A stretch of 64,000 bases of DNA from an uncultured Bacillota bacterium. Lineage in GTDB: Bacteria > Bacillota_I > Bacilli_A > RFN20 > CAG-288. A program made the translations under genes and the position numbers. Location of the stretch: contig CASGEC010000004.1 of NCBI GenBank assembly GCA_949300365.1, positions 62,001 through 126,000 of the forward strand, written 5' to 3'. Of the stretch, positions 9,122 to 17,295 are shown in pieces. A model generated the notes under the pieces. That model was given only the letters and a program-made list of their open reading frames with translations, did no database searches and was not told the DNA's origin. Every line of letters starts with the position of its first letter. Within the stretch, counting starts at the first letter, position 1.

Positions 9122-11194
9122 ATGAAAAAGACAAGAAAATTAGCCGCCCTGTTGCTTCTCCTTCCGGTCATTGGATTGGCCTCATGCCAGAGCGGTGAAG
9201 GAACGACAACCACCTCTCCTGCACCCTCTTCGACGACCCCGACGGAGCCGACAACGCCGACTCCCTCCACGCCGAAGCCGACGACACCCGATTCGACTCC
9301 TAGTGAGAACACCACGCCTTCCGGAGACAGCTCGACGAGCGATTCCAGTTCTTCTTCTTCGTCTTCTTCCGACTCTACCTCTGATTCCAGCAGCTCTTCC
9401 AGTTCTTCCACTTCCGGAACGGTGACCGGTGAAGAGGCACAGGAAAACCTGTCTGCCCTTTCTGAGATCGTGATCGATATCCTCGACCAGAAGATTGTGG
9501 ATGTCACCTTCTCCGAAATGGATACCCAGGACAACATCAACACAATCCGTCATAGCCATTTTGGCTTCAACGAGGTCTTCACTCAGGAAGTGGACAAGGA
9601 TGGCAAGGCCATACCCGGAACGATGTGGTATGCCGCTATCCGGGACCTTCCTACCACCAATCCTGACTATAAGGAAAAGACCATCCTTTACACCGCCACG
9701 GACAATCTGATGGAAGAGGGAGAATATATCACCCAGGCCGGACGGGAAATCACGACCCGCGATGTCGCCCAGAACCTCATGGGACGTTATCAGGCGATTT
9801 CCAACCTTGATAGCCGCAACGTCTTCGATGTCTTCGACGATACGAATGTCCATGCGAAGAAATTCGGAATGAAGAAGCTTACCGATGGTGCCACCCAGTA
9901 CTCCATCACGGCATATAACGAGGATGCCGGATACTTCAACTTCTCCTATGCATTGAGCATCACCATCAGCGAGGACGAGAAGGATATCCTTGCTCTTCAG
10001 TTGAACATCGAGAAATGCTACGACGACTTCTGGAACGAGACGACCCATACCGTCAACGGCAGCGCCTTCGATGATGGCAATGCCTATCGGCATACCATCA
10101 CGATCAAGGACATCACCTTTGCCAACGGCAGCTATGATCCCGATCCCAGCCTTGAGAAGATGTACTTCGATTTCTCCGATTATCTTCTTGTCGGTGTCGA
10201 TGCCCATATCCTTGCCGATAGCGGGGAAGGCGAGGACAACAAGATCGGTGTCGGCGAATATATGCAGATTATCGTCGACAAGACCTATCCCGAAACGGCA
10301 ACGGAAGGACTGACTAGCCTCCATATCACTGGTTCCAGCGATACCAATGTCATTGGCATCGATGAAAGTGTTGAAAGTTCCATCCCGACCTACATCGCCA
10401 AGAACCCTGGCACCTGCACCCTGACTGTCGGAAACGATTTCGTCGATGATCTTGGAACGATCGATGTCGAAGTCGTCGCAAGCACCCCTGTCGAGGAAGG
10501 CTTGGGAATTGCTGAGATTCTCACCACTGCCGAAGAAGGCTATGACTCCGAGGAAAACAGGTTCACTTTCGATGGTTCCAAGGGTGAAGCAACCTTCAAG
10601 ATCCGGCTCAGTGAGAAGGGCCCTTACGAGGAAGGCGTGCTTGAGGAACTGACCCAACTTGGTGAGCCTTACGTCATCAGTTCTGTTCGAATCGAGGAAG
10701 ACGAGAATCCGAATGACGACATCGTCAACCTCATCCTCACACCGGCTTCTAATGGGAATTCTATCTTTGGTATCCTTCTTCCTGATGGCAAGTGGGAGAA
10801 TATTAACGTGACTGTCACTGGAGAAGTCGTCAAAACGGTCTCGCCCGTAATCAATCTCACGAGCGTTGAGGGAATGGAGGCTGACCCCAGTGGAATGGAT
10901 TCTGGTATCTTCAGGGTTTCCCTTTCCGAAGGGGCGAAGACATTCAAGGCCAAACTCAATCCGTCTATCCTGACTTCCAGCAACAAAGTCGTCATTGAAG
11001 GAAACGAAATCGAATATTATGAAGATGCCAGCGACTATGTCACCGCTGAATTCCAAAACGTTGACCAGGAAGCTGGAACAGTCGATATAGTCATCACCCC
11101 GAAAGCCGTTGGAAGCTGTGAAATCAAAATTCCTACTGAGGTGCAAGGAACGATGACCTTCAAGGAATATTTCCGTGTCATTGTCGAAGAGTAG
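9122..11194 (+). CDS. large Ig-like lipoprotein of unknown function
   Basis: Lipoprotein of 690 residues: signal peptide with lipobox GLASC (Cys23), then a linker of about 80 residues of Thr/Pro and Ser repeats, a helical-looking segment, and an all-beta C-terminal half. One stretch around residues 385-460 (TSLHITGSSDTNVIGID ... GTCTLTVG) resembles a group-2 bacterial Ig-like domain; two more beta domains follow. No catalytic motif was found. It is divergent from the secreted-protein operon and has its own promoter and terminator. A surface adhesion or scaffold role is inferred only from architecture. Confidence 0.8.
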   Translation: MKKTRKLAALLLLLPVIGLASCQSGEGTTTTSPAPSSTTPTEPTTPTPSTPKPTTPDSTPSENTTPSGDSSTSDSSSSSSSSSDSTSDSSSSSSSSTSGTVTGEEAQENLSALSEIVIDILDQKIVDVTFSEMDTQDNINTIRHSHFGFNEVFTQEVDKDGKAIPGTMWYAAIRDLPTTNPDYKEKTILYTATDNLMEEGEYITQAGREITTRDVAQNLMGRYQAISNLDSRNVFDVFDDTNVHAKKFGMKKLTDGATQYSITAYNEDAGYFNFSYALSITISEDEKDILALQLNIEKCYDDFWNETTHTVNGSAFDDGNAYRHTITIKDITFANGSYDPDPSLEKMYFDFSDYLLVGVDAHILADSGEGEDNKIGVGEYMQIIVDKTYPETATEGLTSLHITGSSDTNVIGIDESVESSIPTYIAKNPGTCTLTVGNDFVDDLGTIDVEVVASTPVEEGLGIAEILTTAEEGYDSEENRFTFDGSKGEATFKIRLSEKGPYEEGVLEELTQLGEPYVISSVRIEEDENPNDDIVNLILTPASNGNSIFGILLPDGKWENINVTVTGEVVKTVSPVINLTSVEGMEADPSGMDSGIFRVSLSEGAKTFKAKLNPSILTSSNKVVIEGNEIEYYEDASDYVTAEFQNVDQEAGTVDIVITPKAVGSCEIKIPTEVQGTMTFKEYFRVIVEE

Positions 11195-11220
11195 TCGTTT
11201 TCCGTCTTGATTGCTGCAAT

Positions 11221-11256
11221 AGGCTGGTTCCTGATGGGACTGGCCTTTTTCTTTTT
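11221..11256 (+). terminator. terminator of the Ig-like lipoprotein gene
   Basis: An 11-bp stem with three G-T pairs (11221-11231 with 11236-11246), loop TGAT, then TTTTTCTTTTT. Confidence 0.85.
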
Positions 11257-11308
11257 GGCTTAGGAAAAGAAGAAGTCTAAACTCGTTTTGCCTGTCAACA
11301 TAAAAACC

Positions 11309-11337
11309 TTGACACCTTTGCTTGGATACGATATATT
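11309..11337 (+). promoter_or_regulatory. promoter of the rpsP operon
   Basis: Perfect -35 TTGACA (11309-11314), 17-base spacer, -10 TATATT (11332-11337). The predicted leader is about 30 bases and contains GGAGG (11361-11365) before ATG 11374. Confidence 0.85.
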
Positions 11338-11373
11338 TCTATTCGCTGTCAATTTCATTTGGAGGATATCACT

Positions 11374-11661
11374 ATGGTTAAAATCAGACTTGCCCGTATC
11401 GGAAGAACGGCTCTTCCTTCCTATCGTATCGTCGTCAGCGATTCCAGAAGGACCCCTCGTTCCAGCAACCTTGCCGACCTCGGATTCTTCAATCCCAACA
11501 CCCATGACTTCAGCATCAACGAGGAAGAGGCCCTCAAGTGGCTCAACTGCGGTGCCATCCCTTCCGATTCCGTCCGCACCCTTCTGACCAAGAAAGGCAT
11601 CTACAAGAAGTTCGTCGATGCCAAGGTCGCTGCCCGCAAGACCAATAAAGAGGCCAAGTAA
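11374..11661 (+). CDS. rpsP: 30S ribosomal protein S16
   Basis: Ribosomal protein S16 (95 residues), a small subunit assembly protein. MVKIRLARIGRTALPSYRIV and the family motif LGFFNP are clear. The ATG at 11374 is used because GGAGG lies 8 bases upstream; an in-frame TTG at 11359 precedes that site and is not credible. It is first in an operon with khpA, rimM and trmD, the usual Bacillota order, and khpA begins 2 bases after its stop. Confidence 0.98.
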   Translation: MVKIRLARIGRTALPSYRIVVSDSRRTPRSSNLADLGFFNPNTHDFSINEEEALKWLNCGAIPSDSVRTLLTKKGIYKKFVDAKVAARKTNKEAK

Positions 11662-11663
11662 CC

Positions 11664-11996
11664 ATGTACATTGGAACTGATATCGATCTCATCCCAGATA
11701 TCCGCTCCCTTGTCGAACCATTGGTTGCGAAGCCGGAAAAGCTCATCATCAAAAGGATGGACAGTCCCGAAAATCGCACGAGGAAGGAACAGACCTATCT
11801 TATTCTCTGCGATAGGGACGATCTTGGAAAGCTCATCGGAAGGCATGGCGTCATTTCCGATTCCCTGCGGACCATCCTCAACGTTTCCATCAAGAACTTG
11901 AGGAAGAAGGTCCATCTTCGCTTTGCCACCATTGCGGAGTATAAGGCCAGCCATCCGGGATTCGTCATCGAAGAAGAAAAGCCGACACAAGAATAA
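11664..11996 (+). CDS. khpA: KhpA-type KH-domain RNA-binding protein
   Basis: Small KH-domain protein (110 residues) of the KhpA/YlqC family, which binds RNA and in Firmicutes works with KhpB/EloR in controlling cell elongation. The KH GxxG loop is seen as GKLIGRHG, followed by the helix ISDSLRTILN. It is longer than most KhpA proteins (about 75-80 residues), with an extended N-terminus and an acidic tail EEEKPTQE. It starts 2 bases after rpsP, as in many Bacillota. Confidence 0.9.
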   Translation: MYIGTDIDLIPDIRSLVEPLVAKPEKLIIKRMDSPENRTRKEQTYLILCDRDDLGKLIGRHGVISDSLRTILNVSIKNLRKKVHLRFATIAEYKASHPGFVIEEEKPTQE

Positions 11997-12007
11997 TCAG
12001 GAAAGGG

Positions 12008-12035
12008 AGGGGGAGAATCTTCTCCCTCTTTCTTT
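12008..12035 (+). terminator. possible intra-operon attenuator between khpA and rimM
   Basis: A 9-bp hairpin (AGGGGGAGA 12008-12016 with TCTCCCTCT 12021-12029, one G-T pair, loop ATCT), then TTCTTTC. It stands in the only large gap of this operon, 12 bases after the khpA stop, and could reduce expression of rimM-trmD relative to rpsP-khpA. The T run is interrupted, so termination may be partial. Confidence 0.55.
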
Positions 12036-12050
12036 CGGAAAGGAATACCT

Positions 12051-12548
12051 ATGGCAATCAAGAACATCGGAAAAATCGTCAATACCTTTGGCATCAAAGG
12101 ACAGTTGAAGGTTTCCATCTCCACCTCGACGCCGGAGACGCGTTTTGCCATCGGCAAGACGGTCCTCATCGATGACGAGAACGGACACGAGAAAGAATAC
12201 ACGATTTCCTCTTTCCGCATGAAAGGCGACCGGATTGCCATCATCGGCCTGAAGGGATATGACGACATCAACGACATCGAATGGATGAGCGGAAGGATCG
12301 TCAAGGAAAACGTCCGTGCCCCGAAGGGAACATTCTTCTACGATGACCTTGTCGGCATGACCATCATCGATGCCAACGGCAACGCCTATGGACAGGTCGA
12401 GACAGTCAACAAGATGCCGGCCGGAGACTATCTCGTCTGCGGAAAGTCCTACATTCCCTTCAAGGAAGGCATCTTCATCGAATCCGTCGACAAGAAGGAA
12501 AAGACGATCCGCCTGACGGCCCTGGGAACCGAGGTCCTGGCGAAGTGA
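12051..12548 (+). CDS. rimM: ribosome maturation factor RimM
   Basis: 16S rRNA processing and 30S maturation factor (165 residues), which binds S19 and the 30S head. The N-terminal barrel carries IGKIVNTFGIKGQLKV, and the C-terminal PRC-barrel has YLVCGKSYIPFKEGIFI, close to the family pattern of a closing strand that ends in a late acidic IESVD. The length is typical. The gene ends in TGA overlapping the GTG start of trmD by 4 bases, so the two are translationally coupled. Confidence 0.96.
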   Translation: MAIKNIGKIVNTFGIKGQLKVSISTSTPETRFAIGKTVLIDDENGHEKEYTISSFRMKGDRIAIIGLKGYDDINDIEWMSGRIVKENVRAPKGTFFYDDLVGMTIIDANGNAYGQVETVNKMPAGDYLVCGKSYIPFKEGIFIESVDKKEKTIRLTALGTEVLAK

Positions 12549-13327
12549 AAATCACCATCCTGACGATCTTTCCCCATTTCTTCGACCAATTCCTGGATTC
12601 CTCGATCGTCAAAAGGGCCATCGCCAAGGGCGTTGTCGCCTTTGAGATCGTCAACATCCGGGACTATTCCCTGGACAAGAACCATCGGGTGGATGACCAT
12701 CCTATCGGTGGCGGGGCAGGCCTTATCATGCGCCTAGAACCCCTTGTCTCCTGTCTAAGGGCCCATTCCAGCGAAAAGACGCACAAGATCTACATGGGGC
12801 CACGAGGCAAGACCTTCACCCAGAAGGATGCCATCCGCCTTTCAAAGATGGAGGAAATCCTTCTTGTCTGCGGTCACTACGAAGGCATCGACAGCCGCTT
12901 CCAGGACTATGTCGACGAGGAACTCTCCATCGGCGACTTCATCCTGACAGGTGGGGAAATCCCGGCCATGGCAATCGCCGACAGCGTCACAAGGCTTCTC
13001 AAGGGAGCCATCAGCGATGAGTCGACCAAGGAAGAATCCTTCGACAACGATCTTCTGGAATACGACCAGTATACCTATCCCCTGGAATTCGAAGGCAAAA
13101 GGATACCCGACATCCTCTTCTGCGGGAATCACCAGGTCGTCGACGAATACCGGCATCGGGAAAGCCTAAGAATCACTTTGGAAAGAAGGCCGGACCTTAT
13201 CGAAAAGATGGTCTATACCCGCAAGGACTACGACTATCTCCAAAGCCTTAAAAAAGGAGCGACCGAAGAAAGCAAAAAGGAAAAGGAAGCGCTCCAAAAG
13301 GGAAAGCGATTCGTTCCTGAAAAATAA
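12545..13327 (+). CDS. trmD: tRNA (guanine37-N1)-methyltransferase
   Basis: SPOUT-class methyltransferase (260 residues) that makes m1G37 in tRNAs with G at position 36, preventing frameshifts. Motifs of the deep trefoil knot are present: LVCGHYEGIDSR, SIGDFILTGGEIPAM and the linker residues around YPLEFEGKRIPDIL. Translation starts at GTG 12545 inside the rimM end (GTGA overlap). The C-terminal helix is followed by a basic tail. Last gene of the rpsP operon. Confidence 0.97.
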   Translation: MKITILTIFPHFFDQFLDSSIVKRAIAKGVVAFEIVNIRDYSLDKNHRVDDHPIGGGAGLIMRLEPLVSCLRAHSSEKTHKIYMGPRGKTFTQKDAIRLSKMEEILLVCGHYEGIDSRFQDYVDEELSIGDFILTGGEIPAMAIADSVTRLLKGAISDESTKEESFDNDLLEYDQYTYPLEFEGKRIPDILFCGNHQVVDEYRHRESLRITLERRPDLIEKMVYTRKDYDYLQSLKKGATEESKKEKEALQKGKRFVPEK

Positions 13328-13334
13328 GGATTGC

Positions 13335-13365
13335 AGGCTGGCTGTTGTGGCGGCCAGCCTTTTTT
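13335..13365 (+). terminator. terminator of the rpsP-trmD operon
   Basis: AGGCTGGC (13335-13342) pairs perfectly with GCCAGCCT (13353-13360), 10-base loop, then six T. Confidence 0.9.
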
Positions 13366-13421
13366 CATGCAGCAAAAGAACACCTTGACAGAAACTGAAA
13401 AGGGATTCCTGTGTTCTGTTT

Positions 13422-13931
13422 TTACTTGCTATCCCCCTTGAGGAAGGCATCCTCGGTGTTGATCCGGAAAGGAAGCTCGCGGAGAAGGATTTCCTCCGTC
13501 TTTCCGGGAATGCCGGTCGACAAAGTCATGGTATCGATGCAGGCAAAGCCAAGCCTGTGATAGAGCTTCAGGGCACGGATATTGTTGGGTGAGACCTCGA
13601 TCTGGACGCGGTCGTTGTCGGCATGGGCAAGGACGATTCGCTTGATTTCGCCGATGGCATATGCCGCCAGTCCCATTCCGCGGAACTTTTTGTCGATATA
13701 GAGATATTCGATGTTGTTCAAATAGCCGTATTTCTCGTTGACGTAGATGAATCCGGCAATCGCCTCGTCATGCATGATGAGCCTTCCGATTCCCTTCGGG
13801 TCGATCATGCGCCGGATGTCTTCCAGAATATCGGAATCGGATGGCGTGACAAGTTGGGAATGCCAGAACTCGACAAGAAGGCCGGAGAGTTCATCCAGAT
13901 CGCACAGTTCGACTTTCTTGAGTATGTTCAT
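13422..13931 (-). CDS. GNAT-family N-acetyltransferase
   Basis: Acetyl-CoA dependent acetyltransferase of 169 residues; substrate unknown. The acetyl-CoA pyrophosphate loop is FRGMGLAAYA (motif A) after the strand IEYLYIDKK, and the later NIRALKLYHRLGFACI is the classic motif B pattern of GNAT proteins. GGAGG lies 8 bases before the ATG at 13931. It is a single gene with its own promoter, convergent with trmD. An ending of amino-group or peptide acetylation cannot be decided from sequence. Confidence 0.88.
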   Translation of the reverse strand: MNILKKVELCDLDELSGLLVEFWHSQLVTPSDSDILEDIRRMIDPKGIGRLIMHDEAIAGFIYVNEKYGYLNNIEYLYIDKKFRGMGLAAYAIGEIKRIVLAHADNDRVQIEVSPNNIRALKLYHRLGFACIDTMTLSTGIPGKTEEILLRELPFRINTEDAFLKGDSK

Positions 13932-13951
13932 TGATGTTACCTCCGCTTTAC

Positions 13952-13980
13952 ATTATGCCAAGTCTTTTTCGTTTTGTCAA
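13952..13980 (-). promoter_or_regulatory. promoter of the GNAT gene
   Basis: Read leftward: TTGACA (13975-13980), 17-base spacer, CATAAT (13952-13957), about 20 bases before the ATG. Confidence 0.8.
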
Positions 13981-14045
13981 AATAGGGCCTTGTTCCGTCA
14001 AGGACAAGTGACTAGAAAATAGACTTTGCAACAATATGACAACCC

Positions 14046-14081
14046 AGAGAAATAAATAAAGTTGGGAATATTTCCCACTTT
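14046..14081 (-). terminator. probable terminator of the VanZ/Ig-like gene
   Basis: A near-perfect inverted repeat (AAAGTTGGGAA 14058-14068 and TTCCCACTTT 14072-14081, one bulged T), read leftward into TTTATTTATTT. The stem is AT-rich and the T run broken, so moderate strength. Confidence 0.5.
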
Positions 14082-14124
14082 CGATCTTTCTGTCTTCCTA
14101 GGGGACAGCAAAGGCTATTTTGTC

Positions 14125-17100
14125 CTACAGGTTCTTTTCTTCCTGGCCTTCTATGGTGGTGCTGTCTATGGTATTCGGATCCTTTGGCCGTCTATGCCTT
14201 CGATAAAGGTCGATGAGAACAAAGAGGAGGACAAAGAAGACAACGGCGATGGAAAAGCCGGCGAAGTCGATTCCGACATCCGTCCATGTCGGCCCTCTTC
14301 CCGGAACCATCATCTGGATGAGCTCGCTCAGTCCTGCGACGGCAAAGCCGATGACAAGGGCTACGCCACTCGATATCAATCTTCTTTTCAGGTCCGGGCA
14401 GAAGAGGGCGATGAAGTGCATAAGGAAGATGCCGGTCACGGCAAAGAGGAGAAGATGGCCGATGAGTTTCCGAAGCATGGTCGCCAGTTCCCGGAAGGTG
14501 TGTGTCGTATCGCGGACGCTCGTGATTCGATAGTAACGGATCTTTGGAGAGAGAGTATCCTTTCCATAGGTGACCTGTAGCCATGTCGTTCCGATATCGA
14601 GCAAGGAAATCCTTCCCTGGGCATCGATAGCAAGGATGTCCTGATCGGCTTTCTTTCCCGTGGGATCGATAAAGGAATAGTCGATGCTCTTGGAGGTGGC
14701 ATAGGAAGCGAAATTCAGTTTCAGGGAATAGCTTGTCCCATAGCGGAGCGTGATATCCGTGTAGTTTCCATAGTCCCTATCGTCCTTGACCTCCTTTAGG
14801 GAGAGAGGATTCAGTGTTGTCGTATCCAAGGAGAAAGAAGAGGAAACCGGCACGACTTCAATGGCCTTTTCGATCCGTTTTGAGGGATCATCAAGGCTAT
14901 AGGCGATGATGCTTGCCTTTCCAAGAGCGATGGCCTTGGTAAGACCCGTCTCTTCATCGACAAAGAGAATCCTGGAATCGGAACTGGAATAACGGACGTC
15001 GGGAATGGAGGCATCCTCATTGACACTGGCATGGACTTTCAGGAGGGTTCCTAAGGCAATCCTTGAAAGATCGTCATCGGGAGTGTTTCCTTCCGGGTAT
15101 TCCTCTGCTTGGATATGGAAAACAAAGTGTTCCATGTCCACTTCGACATGGTCGACGACTACTGTCAAGGTCATGGCAAGGTGGGATAGTTCCTTGTCTT
15201 CCGGAAGGAAGGTCACCTTTGTCTGTCCTCCGGAGAGGGCCGTGAAGGTCTTGCTTCCTGTGGAATAGGAAAGGATGGATGGGTCTTCGATCTGGATGGT
15301 CGTATTTACTTTCATCGTGACGGAGGGAAGGGCTGTTTTTGCTTGGCCTTGGAAGAAGGTCTCGTATTCGACCGTCCTTTTCTCGTCCTTCTTGAGGACA
15401 AGTCCTTCAGAAGGGTCGATTTCCTTTCCTTTATCAAGAAGACGGGAGGCGTTTGGCTTATCGACCACCTGGATTGTGAAAGTATTAGAGACGGGATTCA
15501 CGACACCGACCGTCGATTCGTATTCGCTATAGGCGCGGATTCTGGCCGTTCCTGCCTTCAAGGTCGTGATGCCTCTCCTCTCTCCGTTTTTTTCCACAAA
15601 GGTGAGGACATCCTTTCCTTCCAAAATCTCATAGCTTAGGCCCGTATCCTTGAAGACAAAGGAGGCTTTTCCTTCCGAGGAGAGGAGAGAATGCTCAAGA
15701 AGATTGGGATAGCTATTTCCAGCAAGAAGGATGTTTTCCTTTTCTTCCTTTGAGGAATAGAGATTCTTCATCTCGATACCTGTGATGAAGGCATTATCCT
15801 CCTTCACGGAATAGGAAAAGGGAAGGCTATAGGAAGGCGAGCCTGGTATCTGTAGGAGGATGTTGCCATCAAAGGCACCAGTGGGATCGATCGGTGTCAA
15901 AGTGACTTTGCTATCCTCTTGGGAAAGGATCCTTAGCGTACTTGGAACGGAGAAGGAGATATCCTCCATCCGATAGCGCTCCGGATGAAGGAGGACTTCC
16001 TCAGCAAGGGGAATATCGATCGTCAGGTTTGTCTTTGCCAAGGGAGCGGAAGAGCCATAGTGGCTCAACAGGTAAAGCTCGCCTTGATAGCAGTCCTTTA
16101 TCTTTGAGGTATCGATGCAATCCGGGGTCAAGGAAAGACGCGGAAGGATTTCGACACGGCTCTCGGCAAGAAGTCTTTTTCCGCTATCCAAGTCATAAGT
16201 CGCTTTGATCGCAATCGTCTTTTTTTCCTCGACATCCTCCGGATAGGAGAGCGTGCACGAGAAAGAAGAAGAGGAGGAAGAGAACGTCACCTTCGAAAAG
16301 AGAAGGGTCTCGTCATCCGCAGTCAAAGTCAATCGGGAAGCGTCAAAGGAAGCACCGATAGGAGCATAGGATCCCGTGAGAAGAACCGCCTCTTCCTTGG
16401 CATAAAAGGAAAGGGAGGATAGGCTTATGGAACTGAGTCCTTCTTCCTTTGGAGGGGTTACGGCAACGGGGATGGAAAGAGAAACATTTGGAGATGAAAT
16501 ACTCGAGATTGTTATCTCCGTCTTTCCTATCTTTCTTGCCGTCAAGACGCCATCTTTCTCAATGGAGGCGATGTCTCTATCTTGTGAAAGATAGGCAAGG
16601 CTTTTGTCGGTGGTGTTCTCAGGAAGGATGGTCGGCTTGAGCGCCAGTGTCTTGTTGATTTCAAGCTCGATACTTTCATAGGGAAGAAGGATTTCCTCCG
16701 CGGGGACGCTTTGGACCTCCAAGGTGAAGGAATCGACAAGTTCCTTATGCCTTTGGGAATGGATACTGAAGGAGAAGCTTCCTTCCTTGAGGCAGTCTAT
16801 CGTCTGCTTGCTGTAGTCGATAGCAAAGGCGGAAGGGTCCGAGACGTTCCAAACAAGGGAAGGATAGGAAGTGTCCTCCGGGTTATAGGAAACTGCATAG
16901 GAAATGGTCTCGCCGACAAGGATATCTTCCGTCTTTTCCGGAAGGACCTCAAAGGATTCTATGTCCTTGATGTTTTCCTCGTCGTAATCGTTATCGATGC
17001 CGTCCTGGACGATGCCGGCGATGTTGTCGGATTGCTCCTTGCTCTGCTCCCCTGGAATCGCGCTCTCAATAAGGATGACAAGGCTGCAGCAAAGGAAGGC

Positions 17101-17160
17101 GGTTAAGGAAAGCCATTTGATGATGGTACGGAAACGCCGATAGCCTTTTCCCTTTTGCAC
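14125..17160 (-). CDS. VanZ-family membrane protein carrying a giant extracytoplasmic Ig-like insertion
   Basis: Protein of 1,011 residues. Start GTG 17160 has GGAGGA about 8 bases upstream. Residues 11-32 form one membrane segment followed by SAIPGEQSKEQSDNIAG, which matches the start of VanZ proteins. About 835 residues of beta-rich, Ig-like repeats follow, with several group-2-like motifs such as VTARKIGKTEITISS and TKAIALGKASIIAYS. From residue 897 the rest of VanZ returns: RKLIGHLLLFAVTGIF, then SELIQMMVPGRGPTWTDVGI and three more membrane segments. VanZ proteins have been linked to teicoplanin resistance and membrane-envelope functions; the role of this form is unknown. Topology predicts the repeats lie outside the cell. 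Monocistronic, between the GNAT gene and ffh. Confidence 0.82.
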   Translation of the reverse strand: MQKGKGYRRFRTIIKWLSLTAFLCCSLVILIESAIPGEQSKEQSDNIAGIVQDGIDNDYDEENIKDIESFEVLPEKTEDILVGETISYAVSYNPEDTSYPSLVWNVSDPSAFAIDYSKQTIDCLKEGSFSFSIHSQRHKELVDSFTLEVQSVPAEEILLPYESIELEINKTLALKPTILPENTTDKSLAYLSQDRDIASIEKDGVLTARKIGKTEITISSISSPNVSLSIPVAVTPPKEEGLSSISLSSLSFYAKEEAVLLTGSYAPIGASFDASRLTLTADDETLLFSKVTFSSSSSSFSCTLSYPEDVEEKKTIAIKATYDLDSGKRLLAESRVEILPRLSLTPDCIDTSKIKDCYQGELYLLSHYGSSAPLAKTNLTIDIPLAEEVLLHPERYRMEDISFSVPSTLRILSQEDSKVTLTPIDPTGAFDGNILLQIPGSPSYSLPFSYSVKEDNAFITGIEMKNLYSSKEEKENILLAGNSYPNLLEHSLLSSEGKASFVFKDTGLSYEILEGKDVLTFVEKNGERRGITTLKAGTARIRAYSEYESTVGVVNPVSNTFTIQVVDKPNASRLLDKGKEIDPSEGLVLKKDEKRTVEYETFFQGQAKTALPSVTMKVNTTIQIEDPSILSYSTGSKTFTALSGGQTKVTFLPEDKELSHLAMTLTVVVDHVEVDMEHFVFHIQAEEYPEGNTPDDDLSRIALGTLLKVHASVNEDASIPDVRYSSSDSRILFVDEETGLTKAIALGKASIIAYSLDDPSKRIEKAIEVVPVSSSFSLDTTTLNPLSLKEVKDDRDYGNYTDITLRYGTSYSLKLNFASYATSKSIDYSFIDPTGKKADQDILAIDAQGRISLLDIGTTWLQVTYGKDTLSPKIRYYRITSVRDTTHTFRELATMLRKLIGHLLLFAVTGIFLMHFIALFCPDLKRRLISSGVALVIGFAVAGLSELIQMMVPGRGPTWTDVGIDFAGFSIAVVFFVLLFVLIDLYRRHRRPKDPNTIDSTTIEGQEEKNL

Positions 17161-17244
17161 AATCGCATCCTCCTTGAAGAGCGGGGATTCTGTTTTCGTA
17201 TTTTTATTCTAGCGCACGACGGGTCTTCTTTTGTTCCGAAAGAG

Positions 17245-17278
17245 GAAAAGAAAAAGGATGGCCCTGACAGAGCCATCC
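17245..17278 (-). terminator. terminator after ffh
   Basis: GGATGGC (17256-17262) pairs perfectly with GCCATCC (17272-17278); read leftward it is followed by TTTTTCTTTTC. Confidence 0.88.
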
Positions 17279-17295
17279 CCTGTGTCATCGGTTTT

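Noticed and set aside
9182..11146. A 654-codon frame antisense to the Ig-like lipoprotein gene
   Set aside because: The opposite strand has promoter, ribosome binding site, lipobox and terminator. The antisense translation has no recognisable domain.
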